A stretch of DNA of 64,000 nt from Gnetum montanum (lineage: Eukaryota; Streptophyta; Gnetopsida; Gnetales; Gnetaceae): contig MNCI01009068.1 in assembly GCA_015680685.1 (NCBI GenBank), positions 3,315 through 67,314 of the forward strand, in the 5' to 3' direction. Positions 35,831-48,072 of the stretch are shown piece after piece. Under the pieces are notes generated by a model, which saw nothing but the letters and a program-made list of their open reading frames with translations, did not search any database and was not told where the DNA came from. How positions within the stretch are numbered: position 1 is the first letter of the stretch; each line of letters opens with the position of its first letter. The position numbers were made by a program, and so were the translations under genes.

Positions 35831-38703
35831 AGGGTTTGAAATTATTAGGGTGTTCCTATCAATTTTTAATAGTTTTTTACCTTGCTCATATTCTTGGTTG
35901 GATTAAGTTCATCTTATTATGATTGTAGAGTTTGAAAAATTTTCAAAAAGGAACCTCTTAAGTGTTATATCTTGTAGTTACTTATGACCTTCTATCATTT
36001 TTCTTGCTTATTATGACCTAAAATAGTTGATATGGTCTATTATGAGTATTATGTGAATCATTCTAGCCTTAGTTTGATTGATTAACTTTAAGGTTCTTAT
36101 TATCTCCTTATACTTGCCCTTTATAATATCTTTCAGGCATTACGAATTTGTGGCTCAAATTTTCAAATTTTCGTTCACTTATATCATGCAATGCAACAAC
36201 ACACCCCCCCCCCCCCCAAACAACTATGTTGAGTGCTCTAAAATCAACAAGATTGAAGAATTTCGGGAAATAGGAGCTATGAGGGAGTGAAGTTATGGCC
36301 TTTAGAAGCTAATGTGCAAGAGGGTTGAGGAAAAACTACAAAAACTTCCCTTATTACAAATGAGAGATGAAAAATTTCACTAACTCCCACACATATATAT
36401 ACTATTTTTATATGCACAACATCGTAGATCATACATTGTAGATAAACTCAAATTTTTCATTGATTTTTCTTGGAAGAAATGAGTCAAATGAAATGTTTGA
36501 AAGATATAAAGCTTGTCTAGATGATCATGGGCCATGAGTGATGCATAGTTTTCAACAAATTAGGGTTCAAGTTTCATGAAGAAGGAATCTCGAGCAACAA
36601 AAGTTTATATATGGATAAGAAATGGATAATGAACTTCTAATGTACATACAAATTATTAGATGATATGGGAAGTTTATTAGATGTTTTAGAAGGCACAAGA
36701 TGATGTGGAATTACTTGGAAAGTATGAAATACAAGAGTTATACAAGTGGATCCTCCCCAAAGTAGGCTCTAGCCCTTAATGCCCTTGTATAACCATGCCT
36801 AAAAGTGTCCTTAGGCATTCAAGAAGTTGAATGTAAGACATACTTGTTTAGCAAAACACACATGTTATTATCACTAGATTGGAAAAATAACACTATATTA
36901 TACAAAACCACAAGTTATGATTAAATATACAATGAGGTGAGATGGACCAAAGAAAGGATTGTTGAACTTGTGACGTAAGGTATCTTACCATAGGCATAAT
37001 GAATTCTTGTGTTTTATTGGTTGTTAAAGTAATCATTAGCCTTTCTTTCCAATATTCAAACCAAGTCTAGACCATATTCCAATGACATCCCATTGTTTTA
37101 TCTCCTAGATTTACAACCATGAGACTACTGCTGTTGTAAAGAGTATCTTCACTTGGTGTTTTGTTTAAGGGAGGAGTTTATTCATGGCACTTTTTTATTT
37201 TTTAGATTTTTGAGAAGTTGCCTACCTTTAGGCATGGGTAACATGTATTTCCAGTGACATGGTAAGGCAACACTTATTTTACTCTTACTTTCATTTTTCA
37301 TTAGATCTACAAGAACATAATACAACCTTAGAAACATGGTAGAACATACAAAAGTAAACCAAGAGAATTCACAAAATCCCCTTGATGTCACACCCTTTGC
37401 ATTCCCTCTTGGTTCTTCACTCTTCTATCTAGGCATAATGATCATAAGTTTATTCTTAGTTTTATTATGAAAAGAATATCATTATGGCCATGGTAAGAAC
37501 CTCTTATTATTAAAATGGGTGGATGGATGGTGTGGTCTCACTGTATGGATAATCAATCCCTTATGTTGGATAATATAGAGAAATCTTCACTGTATTAGGA
37601 CTACATCTTGCCTTAATTGATGTGTTTTATTAAACATTGACAAAAATATGTACAAGTAAGAATAATAGCAAAGTATAGAAAAAATTGTAAAAGATATCAA
37701 GAATTGCAAAGTTAGTAAGAATTAAAGATTATTAAAGAATGTGGAAATTGGTAAGAAATGTGAAAAGGCATAACAAAAATGCTTATTAATTCCTTGATCA
37801 TGATTGGTGTATCCCCCACGACTAAACTCATGGGTGAGTGTTCGGAAAATGAACCTTGGTTCCCTTGGATCATACACTTGAGGTTTGTCACTGACCATTC
37901 TTAGTGACTTAGTTTGTCAATTATTGTCCCATGTGATCTTGATGGTAATTGAATTTTGATCATTTAATTCCTTAGTTCCTCTTTCCATTAGTGTATGATT
38001 GTGGTTTAGTATTTCCATTTGTAAGTTCTTAATTGGGGTCATTTCTTATAATGGTAATTAATAAATGGTTCAGATGTTTTCATACATGTTTTAGACACTT
38101 TGAGGTTCTTAATTTACAACCAGTGGGTGTCTTTTGGTTTAGTGACCCCTACTCTCTCTTGTGCACATGCTTGTCTTTCATATTTAGTGTGGGTTGGTGT
38201 CATGACTGTGTTAACATTTTGAAGTGTCATTCCACAACTACACCCTTCTTTTTCAATAGTAATGCATTGCCTATTTCTCCATAGTGATAGGTTAATTTGT
38301 TATGTTTTGCATTGGAGTGGTAATGGGTGTTGGCTCTTATGTAGGATCAAGAGACATTGTTTTGGTGAGGAAGGGTGTTGCACCATGTTGGCCCTGTGCT
38401 AGTTGTAATGAGCTAGTAGTTTATGAGTTTTGTGCTAAGGTGTGGAAACTATCCTAAAGAAAGGACATCTTTGAGACTGTGGTTGAGACCTACTACCATT
38501 ATCATTTACATGTATGTTCATAGCACAAGTGACATTCTTTTGTTGATGTTGTGGTGCCAATCCTTCCTGTGTTCTTGGTGGTGACATATGATGGAGAGAA
38601 GTATGAGAATATTGAGGATGTCACAAAAGATAAGAGGTTTGAGATGGTGATCCCACAAGAGATGCTACAAGTTGATGATATTTGAGAGGGTGATAGTAGT
38701 GAT
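35831..38703. other. Non-coding spacer of element C
   Basis: No protein family is readable. A segment at about 36735-36815 matches the element A spacer (25590-25660) in inverted orientation, so it belongs to the element. A C10 homopolymer-type run lies at about 36205-36217. Confidence 0.5.
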
Positions 38704-40500
38704 TCAAGGTAAAGGAAGTAGAACCATTTGGAGAAATAGATTATTGAACATAGTAGTCATATAGGTCTGGCTAGCAATAAGGGTATTGCTAGTTTGATGA
38801 TGGCATCTCCCATGACTGTGGGTTTTGACACTGCAATCAATAGTAGTGTTGAGGTTGATAAGAAATCCCACTAGAATAGTACGGTTGGTTGTAGGATTAT
38901 CTATAATCACCTTGTAAGGTAATTTCCTAGGCATTTGCCTTTGTACGAACTTAGGATTCAAAGCAAAAGCCCCAAACTCATGTAGATGTAACATAACTAA
39001 GCAATAGTTCTTTGGATGGTCATATTGGCAGATGTCACATCGATCATTCTCTATTGTGGTTAAGTCTATAGCCTCTTCTACTACAGCTATTTTCCCTTTT
39101 TGCTGATCAGTGTTCCTACCTATTTCATTGGTCTTTTTCCTCTTCTTGTGTTGATCACTTGATTCTTTTTGTTCTACTTTCTCCCCTATGATTTCCAAGT
39201 AGGTTGTAACTTTTTTGTTCATCAACTCCCACATATTATCTAGCCTTACTTTGATCTTAGTGATAGCCTTTTTTATTGGCAAGGTTTGTTGTGAAATCAA
39301 CTCATTGAGAGCTTTCTCTTTTTCCTTGTCATACATATGGACTTCTCTTGTTTGAGGAGTTGGGTTCCAATTATATTCCTCTACAATTTCTCATTTACAT
39401 AGCTCTGCCTCTTCTTTTGCCACTTACTCAACTAACCTTTGTATCTGATGGGCTTTCAATTTGGATAACTGAGCTTGGGCATAAATCCCAAGGGTCTCTC
39501 TTGTTTGGTTATGAAGCCCATCTATGATGTGGAAAAGCTACTCTTTTTGAGAGAAACCATGGCCTAGACATCTATGTAGTAGTAAATAGTATTTATCCAA
39601 GGCCACATCCAAGGATTCATGTTTTTCTTACCTCCACCCCTAGATTTGTTTTCTTAGGTTGGACACTCTCGCATAGGTTTGGTATTTCTCGTTGAAGAGT
39701 TCCAGCATTGTGAATCATTGATGGATTGAATCTGGTTCCAATGATCTGTACCAACTTTCAGCTTCATCTATTAGTATCCTAGAAAAGAGCTTAAGCTTTT
39801 TTCACTTACTCTCGATGTTCTGTAAGACGTAGGCATTATGGAAGGCTTGTAAGTGATGTTATGGATTAGAGTCATAGCATCTCGCAAATTCAGAGATGTT
39901 ATTCATATCAAGCCTTTTGATGCGAATTTTCCTTTGATGCTTGTGGGGTATTTTGATTTCCTTCATTATCTGCATCATGCTCCTAGTATCCAAAAGGGTT
40001 CATCATCATCAAACATGTCATGGTGATAATTTCTATTTCTAGTTATCTATTTATGATGATTTCATCCATGCTCACACTGATGATCTCGTCCATTTCTACT
40101 TCTATCTTCATCTTGATCCCTATTTCTATACCTACGTTTATCTTCATTAGAACTAAACATGGAAGAGGAAGAGGAAGATGGTGAATTGGGAGAATCGCCA
40201 TGGCTCCTATATTTTTCCCTTTGGTTCCTTGATGTATCTCTTCTAGGTTTGGAGGAGGTCTTAAGCCTTGAGGTCCTCCTTGTTCTAGGATGTACTCCAT
40301 CTTTTCTAAGATTGTCCATGTTAGCTGAACTTAATCTTTGAGTGTAGTAAGGGTCTAATTGAGCATATGAAACCCCTAGTTGTGGTTGTTTACTCTAGTT
40401 TTTCTAAGTATAGGTCTAATCATTTCTCCTACTGGTGTTTTCATCTTATGATGCATTATTAGCCCTATGTGAAGAAGACATGATTTCGTTTGATAATATG
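38704..40500 (-). pseudogene. gag pseudogene of element C
   Basis: The best-preserved frame is 39336-38704 on the minus strand. It has an N-terminal helical part (KALNELISQQTLPIKKAITK), a Lys-rich stretch, then an intact zinc knuckle CDICQYDHPKNYC (CX2CX3HX4C) followed by LHLHEFGAFALNP. Upstream (39800-39400), frameshifted gag helices with RETLGIYAQAQLS and KAHQIQRLVE are readable. Charged Arg/Asp/Ser-rich sequence at 40340-40060 encodes the gag N-terminal region. Confidence 0.72.
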
Positions 40501-40593
40501 TGTGACTTAAAATATTAATGTTTTCTACAAGATAGATCGTTAATATGTTTACAATGATAATGTATAATATAACTAATCTAGATAGCTAGCACC

Positions 40594-40612
40594 ATCCTTG
40601 GCAATGACGCCA
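40594..40612 (-). other. Primer-binding site of element C (decayed tRNA-Asp)
   Basis: Plus ATCCTTGGCAATGACGCCA matches the tRNA-Asp 3' end at 15 of 19 positions. All four differences are C-to-T or G-to-A. It lies one base from the LTR at 40614. Confidence 0.75.
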
Positions 40613-41293
40613 ATGATGAGCGGTGGGTAACCCTACGTCCAACCATATGAATCACAAGTGTTCACACACGATCCGGTTGAATTCTGTGGATGGGACTAGT
40701 TGTGGCATCTAGATTGTTAAGCATTGATTGCATGACACTATCTTCCGACTCGAACTAGTGGTAGCTTTGTCATGTATGGTTTAGTGCAAAGTGAGGCATA
40801 TGATAATTGATGTTGTTAGGCCTTGATTACTCATAGCAATAAACATAATTGGGAAGGAAATTTAGTCCTAAGTTTAAGTAATGGTAGTAATGTAAATCTA
40901 CTCTAGCCTAGAGTGATGAGCATCTAATCCTAGCGTACTATACGCGTCTTAAGCTCATGTAACCATTACTGGGTTACCAAATGTTATGCTACTGGGCGAA
41001 CCAAGCGATAACACTACTGGGATTACCAAACAATTACACTTAAATGCTCGAAACCAATTATACTCATTTTGCTTTACTAATGAACAAGTGAAGTAAAATA
41101 CTTGTAAATGTAAATGATTAAACTAAGAAAAAAATAAGAACTATGCTAAGTAAAATAGTAAAACTAAGTGGATGTTGCAATGATGAAAAGCAATCTTGAT
41201 CTTTATTTTCAGACATGAATTGTGCCCAAGTACACTTCACTTAAATAAAGATTCCATACAACAACACCACACTGCAAGCATTCACTCTATCAC

Positions 41294-42123
41294 TGATGAG
41301 TGGCAAGGTACCCCTACACTCAACCATACGAATACGAGCATTTCATGCACGATTTGGTTGAGCTCCGCAGACGTTGTGGTATCTAGACAGTTACTCGTAG
41401 ATCACAATTCGCTATCTTCCCACCTGGACTAGTATTAGCTTTGTCACGTATGGTTTAGTCCAAAGTGAGGTGTATGATGTGTTCCTACATTAATGCTACT
41501 CTTGGGTATGATGGGAAATAATTATCAACTAAGTTAGGAGAGAGAGGGTGAGAGAGAATCTAAGGTAGCCTAAGTGCGATGAGCATCTGTTCCTCAATCA
41601 TCCGTACACATCTCGGACCTCGTGCACGACTACCACTAGGATTACCAAATGCATGGCCTAGGTACGCTACTGGGTTACTAAGTAGTCACACTTAAATGCT
41701 CGTGATTAAGTCGTACTCATTCCACGTTACTAGGAGATAAGGGTAGAGAGCTATTAACTAAGAAAGCAATAAATAACAATAACAATTAAATAAATAATTA
41801 AGCTAAGTGGATGCTACAATGATGAAGTAATCTTGATCTTTATTGCCGATCATGTGCGTGTCCAAGTACGTCACACTTGAATAAGTATGCTGTACAATTA
41901 CAATCACCACACTATGGGCATGCACTAGGAGAAAAGGTTTGAGAGGAAAAACTAATGTACTATAAACTATTGAAAACTTAAACTTCCAAAACTAAAAGAC
42001 TCTTACTAAATCTGCCTACTTCTTATTTATAGATGAGGAAGCAGGCTACAATAACGCGTATGTGATATCGTGTACGTGATATCATGGGTGCGATATCGCA
42101 GCCAACAAATTCGTGACTCATCA
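41294..42123 (-). repeat. 3' LTR of element B
   Basis: 830 bp, TGATGAG...CTCATCA. It is very similar to 47043-47864, more so than the two A LTRs are to each other by eye. That agrees with B being the younger insertion. The adjoining polypurine tract on the minus strand is at 42124-42132. Confidence 0.88.
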
Positions 42124-42317
42124 TACCCCCACGATTGAATGAAAACTCATCCTTGAGTTAAATTGTGAACAAGCTCCATTGATTACCCAGTGGATAGGTA
42201 TGGGATTATTGACTAGCGAGAATGGGTTCATGCCGTAGTGTGGAATCACAATAGAATTGAGACACAACACAGAGAATGCAAAAGAAAATCCTATAGCTAC
42301 AAAATTGATGGAACTCA

Positions 42318-45131
42318 TGTAGTTCCTGGTGGCGGTGGCTCCTCCATGGGTGCCTTTCCCTTGTCTTGTGCTCCAGGTCTTGGGATTTGATGGTGTTGAA
42401 GTATGACCTGGAGTTTCTCCTCTTTAGTTTGGGGATCCTGTGCTGTCCATGCTAATGTTCCAATGTTTGATGGAGTCGACACCTCCCATGGGTAGGGTAG
42501 TTGTGGAAACATTTTATTTGCCTTGACTTACCAAGCTGCAAACACCCGCCGTTCCTCCTCGTAAGCTCTGGCTTTGTCTTTGTATTCTTGAAAATCTGCA
42601 AGTTGTCGAGCCAAGTCTGTTACGACACCTTTTTGCCCCTGGTAGCTTGCTTTAACCACCTCGAGTTCAGAATTTGCAACTTCTAATTTTTGTAATAATT
42701 TCTTACAGTTTGCAAATTCTACTTCATATTTGACATAGGTGGTGGCTACCTGTTGCTTGAGCTCTGTTCTCAGGTGCCCTGCTGTTAACATGGCAAGGTT
42801 GGCATACCACAGGTTTGTCAACTCCATGTATTCTGTAAGGTCTTGGATCTGCAGGTCCTGGTTCTTAACTTCCGCCTAGTGGGAAAACGCATATGTGTCC
42901 AATATGGCCTGCCAATCAATGTGTTGAGCACTAAGAGTGTTGATGTGGGCCTTGGCCATATGGATCTCCTTATCGATGATTTGCTTATACATTCCCACCT
43001 AGTCCCGAAAATGCTCCTTTAGCTTCTCATGTCGTTTAGCCTCATTCTGCATGCACTTATTTCAATGTCCATCTTCTGACGGATGGTGCGTACCTCCTCC
43101 ATCGAGAGGGTTTGATTTTCCTTGGCTAAACGGTTCATGTCCTGGTTAACCTTGATGAGTTGTTCTTACAACTATTGAAAATGTTCTTCGAGAACATTCT
43201 TTTGTTTCTCCACCGAGGTCAACCGAAGGTTGTTAGCAACAAGTTGTTTGTTTTCTTCTTATAAGGCTTTGAGTGTCTTGGTATGCATGTAAGTTTGTGC
43301 TTGTGCAGTAGAGGCATCCCAAACAACCTTCTTTTTTTCTTTCGCCACCTTCTTGTTCTTTGTCACCAGTTTAGTGAGTTGCTCAGTCCTGAAAATGTCC
43401 AGCTAGTCTACGGGAACAAATTGAGAAGGATCCCATTGTGCTGCTTGCAGGGTCATGAGCCTTTCTTGTAATCTTTACACCTCTGCTTCAGCATGCTCGG
43501 CCCTCATCTCTATCAAGACCAGCTTCTCTTTGGCGAAAATGAGGTCTGATTGAATTACCATAACATCCTGTGGGATGTTAAACAAGGACATCATTACTTG
43601 TCTTGTTTGTAGCAATTGGTCAAGTACATCCTCATGTTCCGCAGGAGTCATTGAGGTTCCGGCCAGAGTTTGAGCATCCCATGCTCCTGTAAGATCTACC
43701 AGTGGCACAACAGGCACATTGAATGATTCTTTAATGTGGTCTACAACCACTCCTGCGGCTCCTGCTGCATCCTGGTGCTGCATGACCACCACCGTGGCCC
43801 CTTCACCAGTTTCTAATTACACTTGAAAGGATGCAGCGTTCCCTGAGATATGTTGTGACTAAGTGCTCTCCCCTCCTCCTGTATGGATGGACACTTCACC
43901 CCTTGTGGGATCCAAAGAAATTGTGGGTTGTACAACATCATCAATGACATGGAAGAGATTTGTATCATCACGACTTCCCCAACTAACCATCTCAGCAATG
44001 GCCCTGAGATGGCTCATCGATGGTTTGTAATCTTGTGGCGGCGGTGGTGGTTGATCCTACTGGCTCGTGCTAGGCCCTGCTTCTTGTCGTTGGTTGGGTC
44101 CCGTGCTTGAAAGTTGGCTGGGTCCTGCAAGTTGAGTTGCAGTTGGCCCTGCTGTTTGTTCCTTTTCTTGTTCCTGCCCTAGTGTCTCACCAGTGATTTT
44201 CCTTGCAGCTGGTGGCTTTAGCAGTTCAGCATATGAAGCATTTTGGGCTTTTTAGAGGACATCATTGGTGTATCCTCTGATACCAACATGTCTGCACAGC
44301 TTCCTGATAATATAAGGGAAGGGCAATGCAAGCTTCCCTGTGTTCCGTTCTTCAAACCGCCTCAAGATCTCTGTAAAATATAGATGAGGTACATTAGCAT
44401 TAACCTTTCCCATCGACACTGCACATCCTCTAGGCACATATGTTGAAATTCTTTTTAAGCCTTTTGTTGGAAAGCGGTGTAAGTCCCTACTTTGAAATAA
44501 ATCCTTTCTTTCGTCGTCAACTCCCCAAACGTTTTATCTTCCTTGCCATATGCCCTTTCTAACTAAACTCGTCGTGCATCAGGGTTTGAACGAGTAGACA
44601 ACTAAGAAACCTTTGGTCCTATATTCGGAAGGTTTAATACTTCTGAAATGGCCTGAACAGAGAAATCAAGAGTCACACCACAAATGTTAACCATGGTGCC
44701 TTGTTCTTTGTTATGCCAAAATTGGTACATTTCCCCTAAGTACCAAGCACGACTTTCAAAGAGGATAGGCCATAATGGGGACCCTTTGAGGTGATCCCTA
44801 ATGGCCTCCAGAGAAAATTCTTCGAAAGATCCAAAGTTTAATTCCACAATCACTACAGTGAATATGGACCTTTCATGGATTGCCTGAACACAATCCTGGG
44901 GCAATGTGAGATGTTGTCCTTGTTCAGGTGCTGCAACAACTCCTCCTTCTGCTTACCTTGATTATACAGTAGCAGGGTCCTCTTGGTGGATGCTAAATGA
45001 TTATTCCTCCTATTTTGCATGTTGTCCAGCAGGAACTTGTCTTTCACCTCTCCTAGGTCATTTGCTCCCACCTTGAGCAGGACCTTCCTATTGTCCATAT
45101 TTTGGGACCATTTGCAATCACATGGGGCCAA
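42318..45131 (-). pseudogene. Extra ORF (aORF) of element B: transposon-associated domain plus coiled coil
   Basis: Starts MAPCDCKWSQNMDNRKV (45131) and runs about 940 codons with a few stops and frameshifts. First part: LLLYNQGKQKEELLQHL, ELNFGSFEEFSLEAI, SPLWPIL, WYLGEMYQFWHNKEQGT, GVTLDFSVQAISEVLNLPN. The last resembles the putative plant transposon protein domain of Athila-type elements (memory; unchecked). Middle: Pro/Gln/Ser-rich linker around 44150-43850. C-terminal part (43790-42528): long heptad-like coiled coil with many Glu, Lys and Leu. The tail ends APMEEPPPPGTT. Homologous fragments are in A (26460-27400, inverted) and C (35415-35830). Function is unknown, and I found no catalytic motif. 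Confidence 0.7.
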
Positions 45132-45193
45132 TCGTTAGTAAGGTTGTTTCCAAAGTTAGGTTATACCTTACTGCTTACCTTAATGGAATTGCT

Positions 45194-46990
45194 TTATCTT
45201 CGTGTGATGTTAATTAAAATGTCCTGAAAGATTATAATATTGAATCCCTTTTGCGTAGGTGGTTTCCAATCTAGTTTCCTGGTATAAAGAGTTGACCCAC
45301 TATGATACTTGGGACCGTAAGATGGTATGCAAGGATCAGGATGTCGCTCTCCATGGTTGTATTCATTAGGCCATATGGTTGTTGAAGTGTTAATTGGTGG
45401 CCTTGATGAGGTGACATGAGGCATTGGGTTCGAAGAGAAGGGTGCACCACAGTGTTGGACTTGTGTTAGGTTGGAGAATGCAGTGGCCTTGGAATTGTGT
45501 TGTCCCTTCCTATGGTCATGTCTAAAGAATGGACGCCTTCGATGTTGAGGAGGTTTCTCACTGCTGTTGGCAACAGTAGCACAAGTAACGTTCATGGGTT
45601 GTTGCTATGGTGCAAACACTTTAGGAACAATAGGTGGCGATGTAGAAGGAGGGAAATTATGAGAATGTTGAAATTTAGGAGAAGTGTAAGGTTGACAAGG
45701 TGGTGGTTGTGTTGAGGACATGGGCTAATAGTATTAGGGAGAATGATAATGTGGCGAGATAGAGTATGTTGACCCAGTTTGGGAAATAGGATGTTGGACT
45801 AGATAAACATTTGGATTTGGATGATATGAAGGATGTCTCCCATTTAGGGATGGCCTCCCCCACGACTGGGATTGTTGCCATTGTGATCGAACACAGTATC
45901 TCTATATGAACTTTGGGTGTAACGTGTTTCCCCAATGCTCATATAAATGTAACAAGATTAGGCATTGGCCGTTGGGGTGATCAAACGTTGCATTCATACG
46001 TATGATTGGAAATTGAGCTCTTATTTTCTTCATCCCTTCTTTCCAAATGTCTAATGATATTTTGTTATGCTTCTCGGGTTGTCAAAACTCTATCTCCAAT
46101 AATATTGATATATTCTCCACACTTTTTATGTGCCCATTCCAGCGTCTTATTGATCTTTGCCTCAATTTCTTCTAATGATTATTGTATTGGCAAAGATGGT
46201 TCTTCCTTCTCGAGATAGGTTGATTTCTCCTTTTTATGATTATGGATATCTGTTAAGTTGAGATTTTGGTCCCGTTGATGTTTTTCAACACTCTCCCATC
46301 TAACCATTTCTCCTTCTTTTGCTACCTGCTTAATAAGCTCTTGGAATTGATGGGTTTGTCATTCGTATAGTTGACCTTGGGCATACATCCCTAGGGTCTC
46401 TCTTGTTTCATCATGAAGCCCATTAATGATATGGTACATTAGCCTTTCCTCAGAGAACTCATGGCCTAGACAGTTGTTTAACAGTGCATAATATCTTTCT
46501 AAGGCCATGTCCTAGGGTTCATGTTGTGCTTGTTTCCACTCTTGGATTTGTTTCCTCAAGGCTGACACTCTTGCGTAGGTTTGATATTTTTCATTAAATA
46601 CTTCTACCATTGNNNNNNNNNNNNNNNNNNNNNNNNNNNNNNNNNCTCTTTATGATGCCTACGGGAGATTTGAACAGCCTCATGTATTTGCATTAGGCTT
46701 GTAGTGGCCAGTAGAGGTTCATCGTCATTAAGTAAGTTATGCTTTCATGCGTTGGGACGATGTTGCCTTCATTTATGTTTATAAGAAAACCCCCACCTCA
46801 GATTGCATACTCCAATCTTCATTGTCATATAATTCGTTGGTTCTCCAATGAACTGCCTCACTAGATGTGGCATTATTATAGTCTTGTAGGAGAGGCATGG
46901 CTGTGCAATTATGTGTGAATTTGTATGTGACTTTTTGTAATTATTTCTTCTTCTTAAGAGATATATCGTTAATTCCTATACAAAGACATT
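45194..46990 (-). pseudogene. gag pseudogene of element B
   Basis: Minus-strand translation shows gag helices (RVSALRKQIQEWKQAQHEP, DMALERYYALLNNCLGHEF, HIINGLHDETRETLGMYAQG, THQFQELIKQVAKEGEM). Then comes a degenerate knuckle region near 45960, and a Pro/Ser/His-rich tail (KGQHNSKATAFSNLTQVQHC). Several stops and an N gap interrupt it. It matches the inverted fragment at 23479-24655 in element A closely. Confidence 0.78.
46613..46645. other. Assembly gap (33 N)
   Basis: A short N run inside the element B gag. Frame continuity across it cannot be judged. Confidence 1.
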
Positions 46991-47022
46991 GTATGATATA
47001 ACTAATCTAGATAACTAGCACT

Positions 47023-47041
47023 ATCCTCGACAACGACGCCA
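47023..47041 (-). other. Primer-binding site of element B (decayed tRNA-Asp)
   Basis: Plus ATCCTCGACAACGACGCCA matches the tRNA-Asp 3' end at 16 of 19 positions. All differences are transitions. It lies one base from the LTR at 47043. Confidence 0.8.
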
Positions 47042-47042
47042 A

Positions 47043-47864
47043 TGATGAGTGGCAAGGTACCCCTACACTCAACCATACAAATACGAGTGTTTCACGCACG
47101 ATTCGGTCGAACTCCACAAACAGGCTAGTTGTGGTATCTAGACAGTTACTCGTAGATTGAAGTTCGCTGTCTTCCCACCTGGACTAGTATTAGCTTTGTC
47201 ACGTATGGTTTAGTCCAGAGTGAGGTGTATGACGTGTTTCTACACTTATGCTACTCTTGGGTATGATGGGAAATAATTATCAACTAAGCGAGGAGAGAGA
47301 GGGTGAGAGAGAATCTAAGCTAGCCTAAGTGCAATGAGCATCCATTCCTCAATCATCCGTACACATCTTGGACCTCGTGCATGACTACCACTGGGATTAC
47401 CAAACGCATGGCCTAGGTACGCTACTGGGTTACCAAGTAGTCACACTTAAATGCTCATGATTAAGTCGTACTCATTCCGCGTTACTATGAGATAAGGATA
47501 GAGAGATATTAACTAAGAAAGCAATAAATAACAATAACAATTAAATAAATAATTAAGCTAAGTGGATGCTGCAATGATGAAGTAATCTCGATCTTTATTA
47601 CCGATCATGTGCGTGTCCAAGTACGTCACACTTGAATAAGTATGCTATACAATTACAATCACCACACTACGGGCATGCACTAGGAGAAAAGGTTTGAGAG
47701 GAAAAACTAACGTACTAAAAACTATTGAAAACTTAAACTTCCAAAACTAAAAGACTCCTACTAAATCTGCCTACTTCTTATTTATAGATGAGGAAGCAGG
47801 TTGTGATATCGTGTACGCGATATCATAGGTGCAATATCGCAGCCAACAAATTCATGACTCATCA
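47043..47864 (-). repeat. 5' LTR of element B
   Basis: 822 bp. The minus-strand U3 of about 80 bp has two GATATC palindromes (about 47806-47826) and a GATATTG variant. Then come TATA CTATAAATAAG (47777-47787) and the AATAAAG-type signal near 47597. Confidence 0.88.
47777..47787 (-). promoter_or_regulatory. TATA box of the element B 5' LTR
   Basis: Minus strand CTATAAATAAG, about 80 bp into the LTR. It is the same string and position as in element A (33748) and the left LTR of B (about 42033). Confidence 0.65.
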
Positions 47865-48072
47865 ATCGCTAAAACTACAAAACAAAACTGTAAGAATCTA
47901 CCTAAGGATGGAATGAAAGTTATTTGGATCATGTGCCCTAGTGCTATATTTATAGATAGGCATGCATCCTGCAATATCAGATATCCGATAACATAGGATG
48001 AGATCCCATATTGAGGCTCTGATATCGGGGCTAAGATATCTTAGTAGTTGAAAAGCATGATTCATCATCATT

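Larger units (their letters stand above)
41294..47864 (-). mobile_element. Element B: pol-less gag + extra ORF retroelement nested in element C
   Basis: 6571 bp with complete LTRs (41294-42123 and 47043-47864). A 5-bp target-site duplication, ATCAC/ATCGC (41289-41293, 47865-47869), lies inside the C LTR. On the minus strand the order is 5' LTR, tRNA-Asp primer site, gag (46990-45194), extra ORF with coiled coil (45131-42318), purine tract GTGGGGGTA at 42124, 3' LTR. The gag and extra ORF are separated by only ~60 bp and no pol motif is present, so it must have depended on another element for reverse transcription and integration. ORFs have several stops. Confidence 0.85.
34246..48067 (-). mobile_element. 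Element C: gag + extra ORF retroelement, split by element B
   Basis: The left LTR is 34246-35051. The right LTR is 40614-41293 plus 47870-48067 after removal of element B. The outer flanks GCATT (34241-34245) and TCATT (48068-48072) form a 5-bp target-site duplication with one mismatch. The internal region (35052-40613, 5.6 kb) contains gag and aORF fragments on the minus strand. I found no protease, RT or integrase motif, so C looks non-autonomous. Stops are frequent. Confidence 0.8.
40614..48067 (-). repeat. 5' LTR of element C, interrupted by element B
   Basis: Parts 40614-41293 and 47870-48067 together make about 878 bp. The joint (CATTCACTCTATC then GCTAAAACTAC) reads as in the intact left LTR of C (CATTCACTTTATCGCTAAAACTAC). 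The minus-strand TATA (CTATAAATA) is at about 47947-47955, with GATATC-type palindromes beyond it. Confidence 0.82.

Noticed and set aside
41294-47864. CRISPR-like or satellite array from the repeated TGATGAG blocks
   Set aside because: The repeats are LTR ends spaced by kilobases, with target duplications, primer sites and purine tracts. This is a eukaryotic retroelement cluster.
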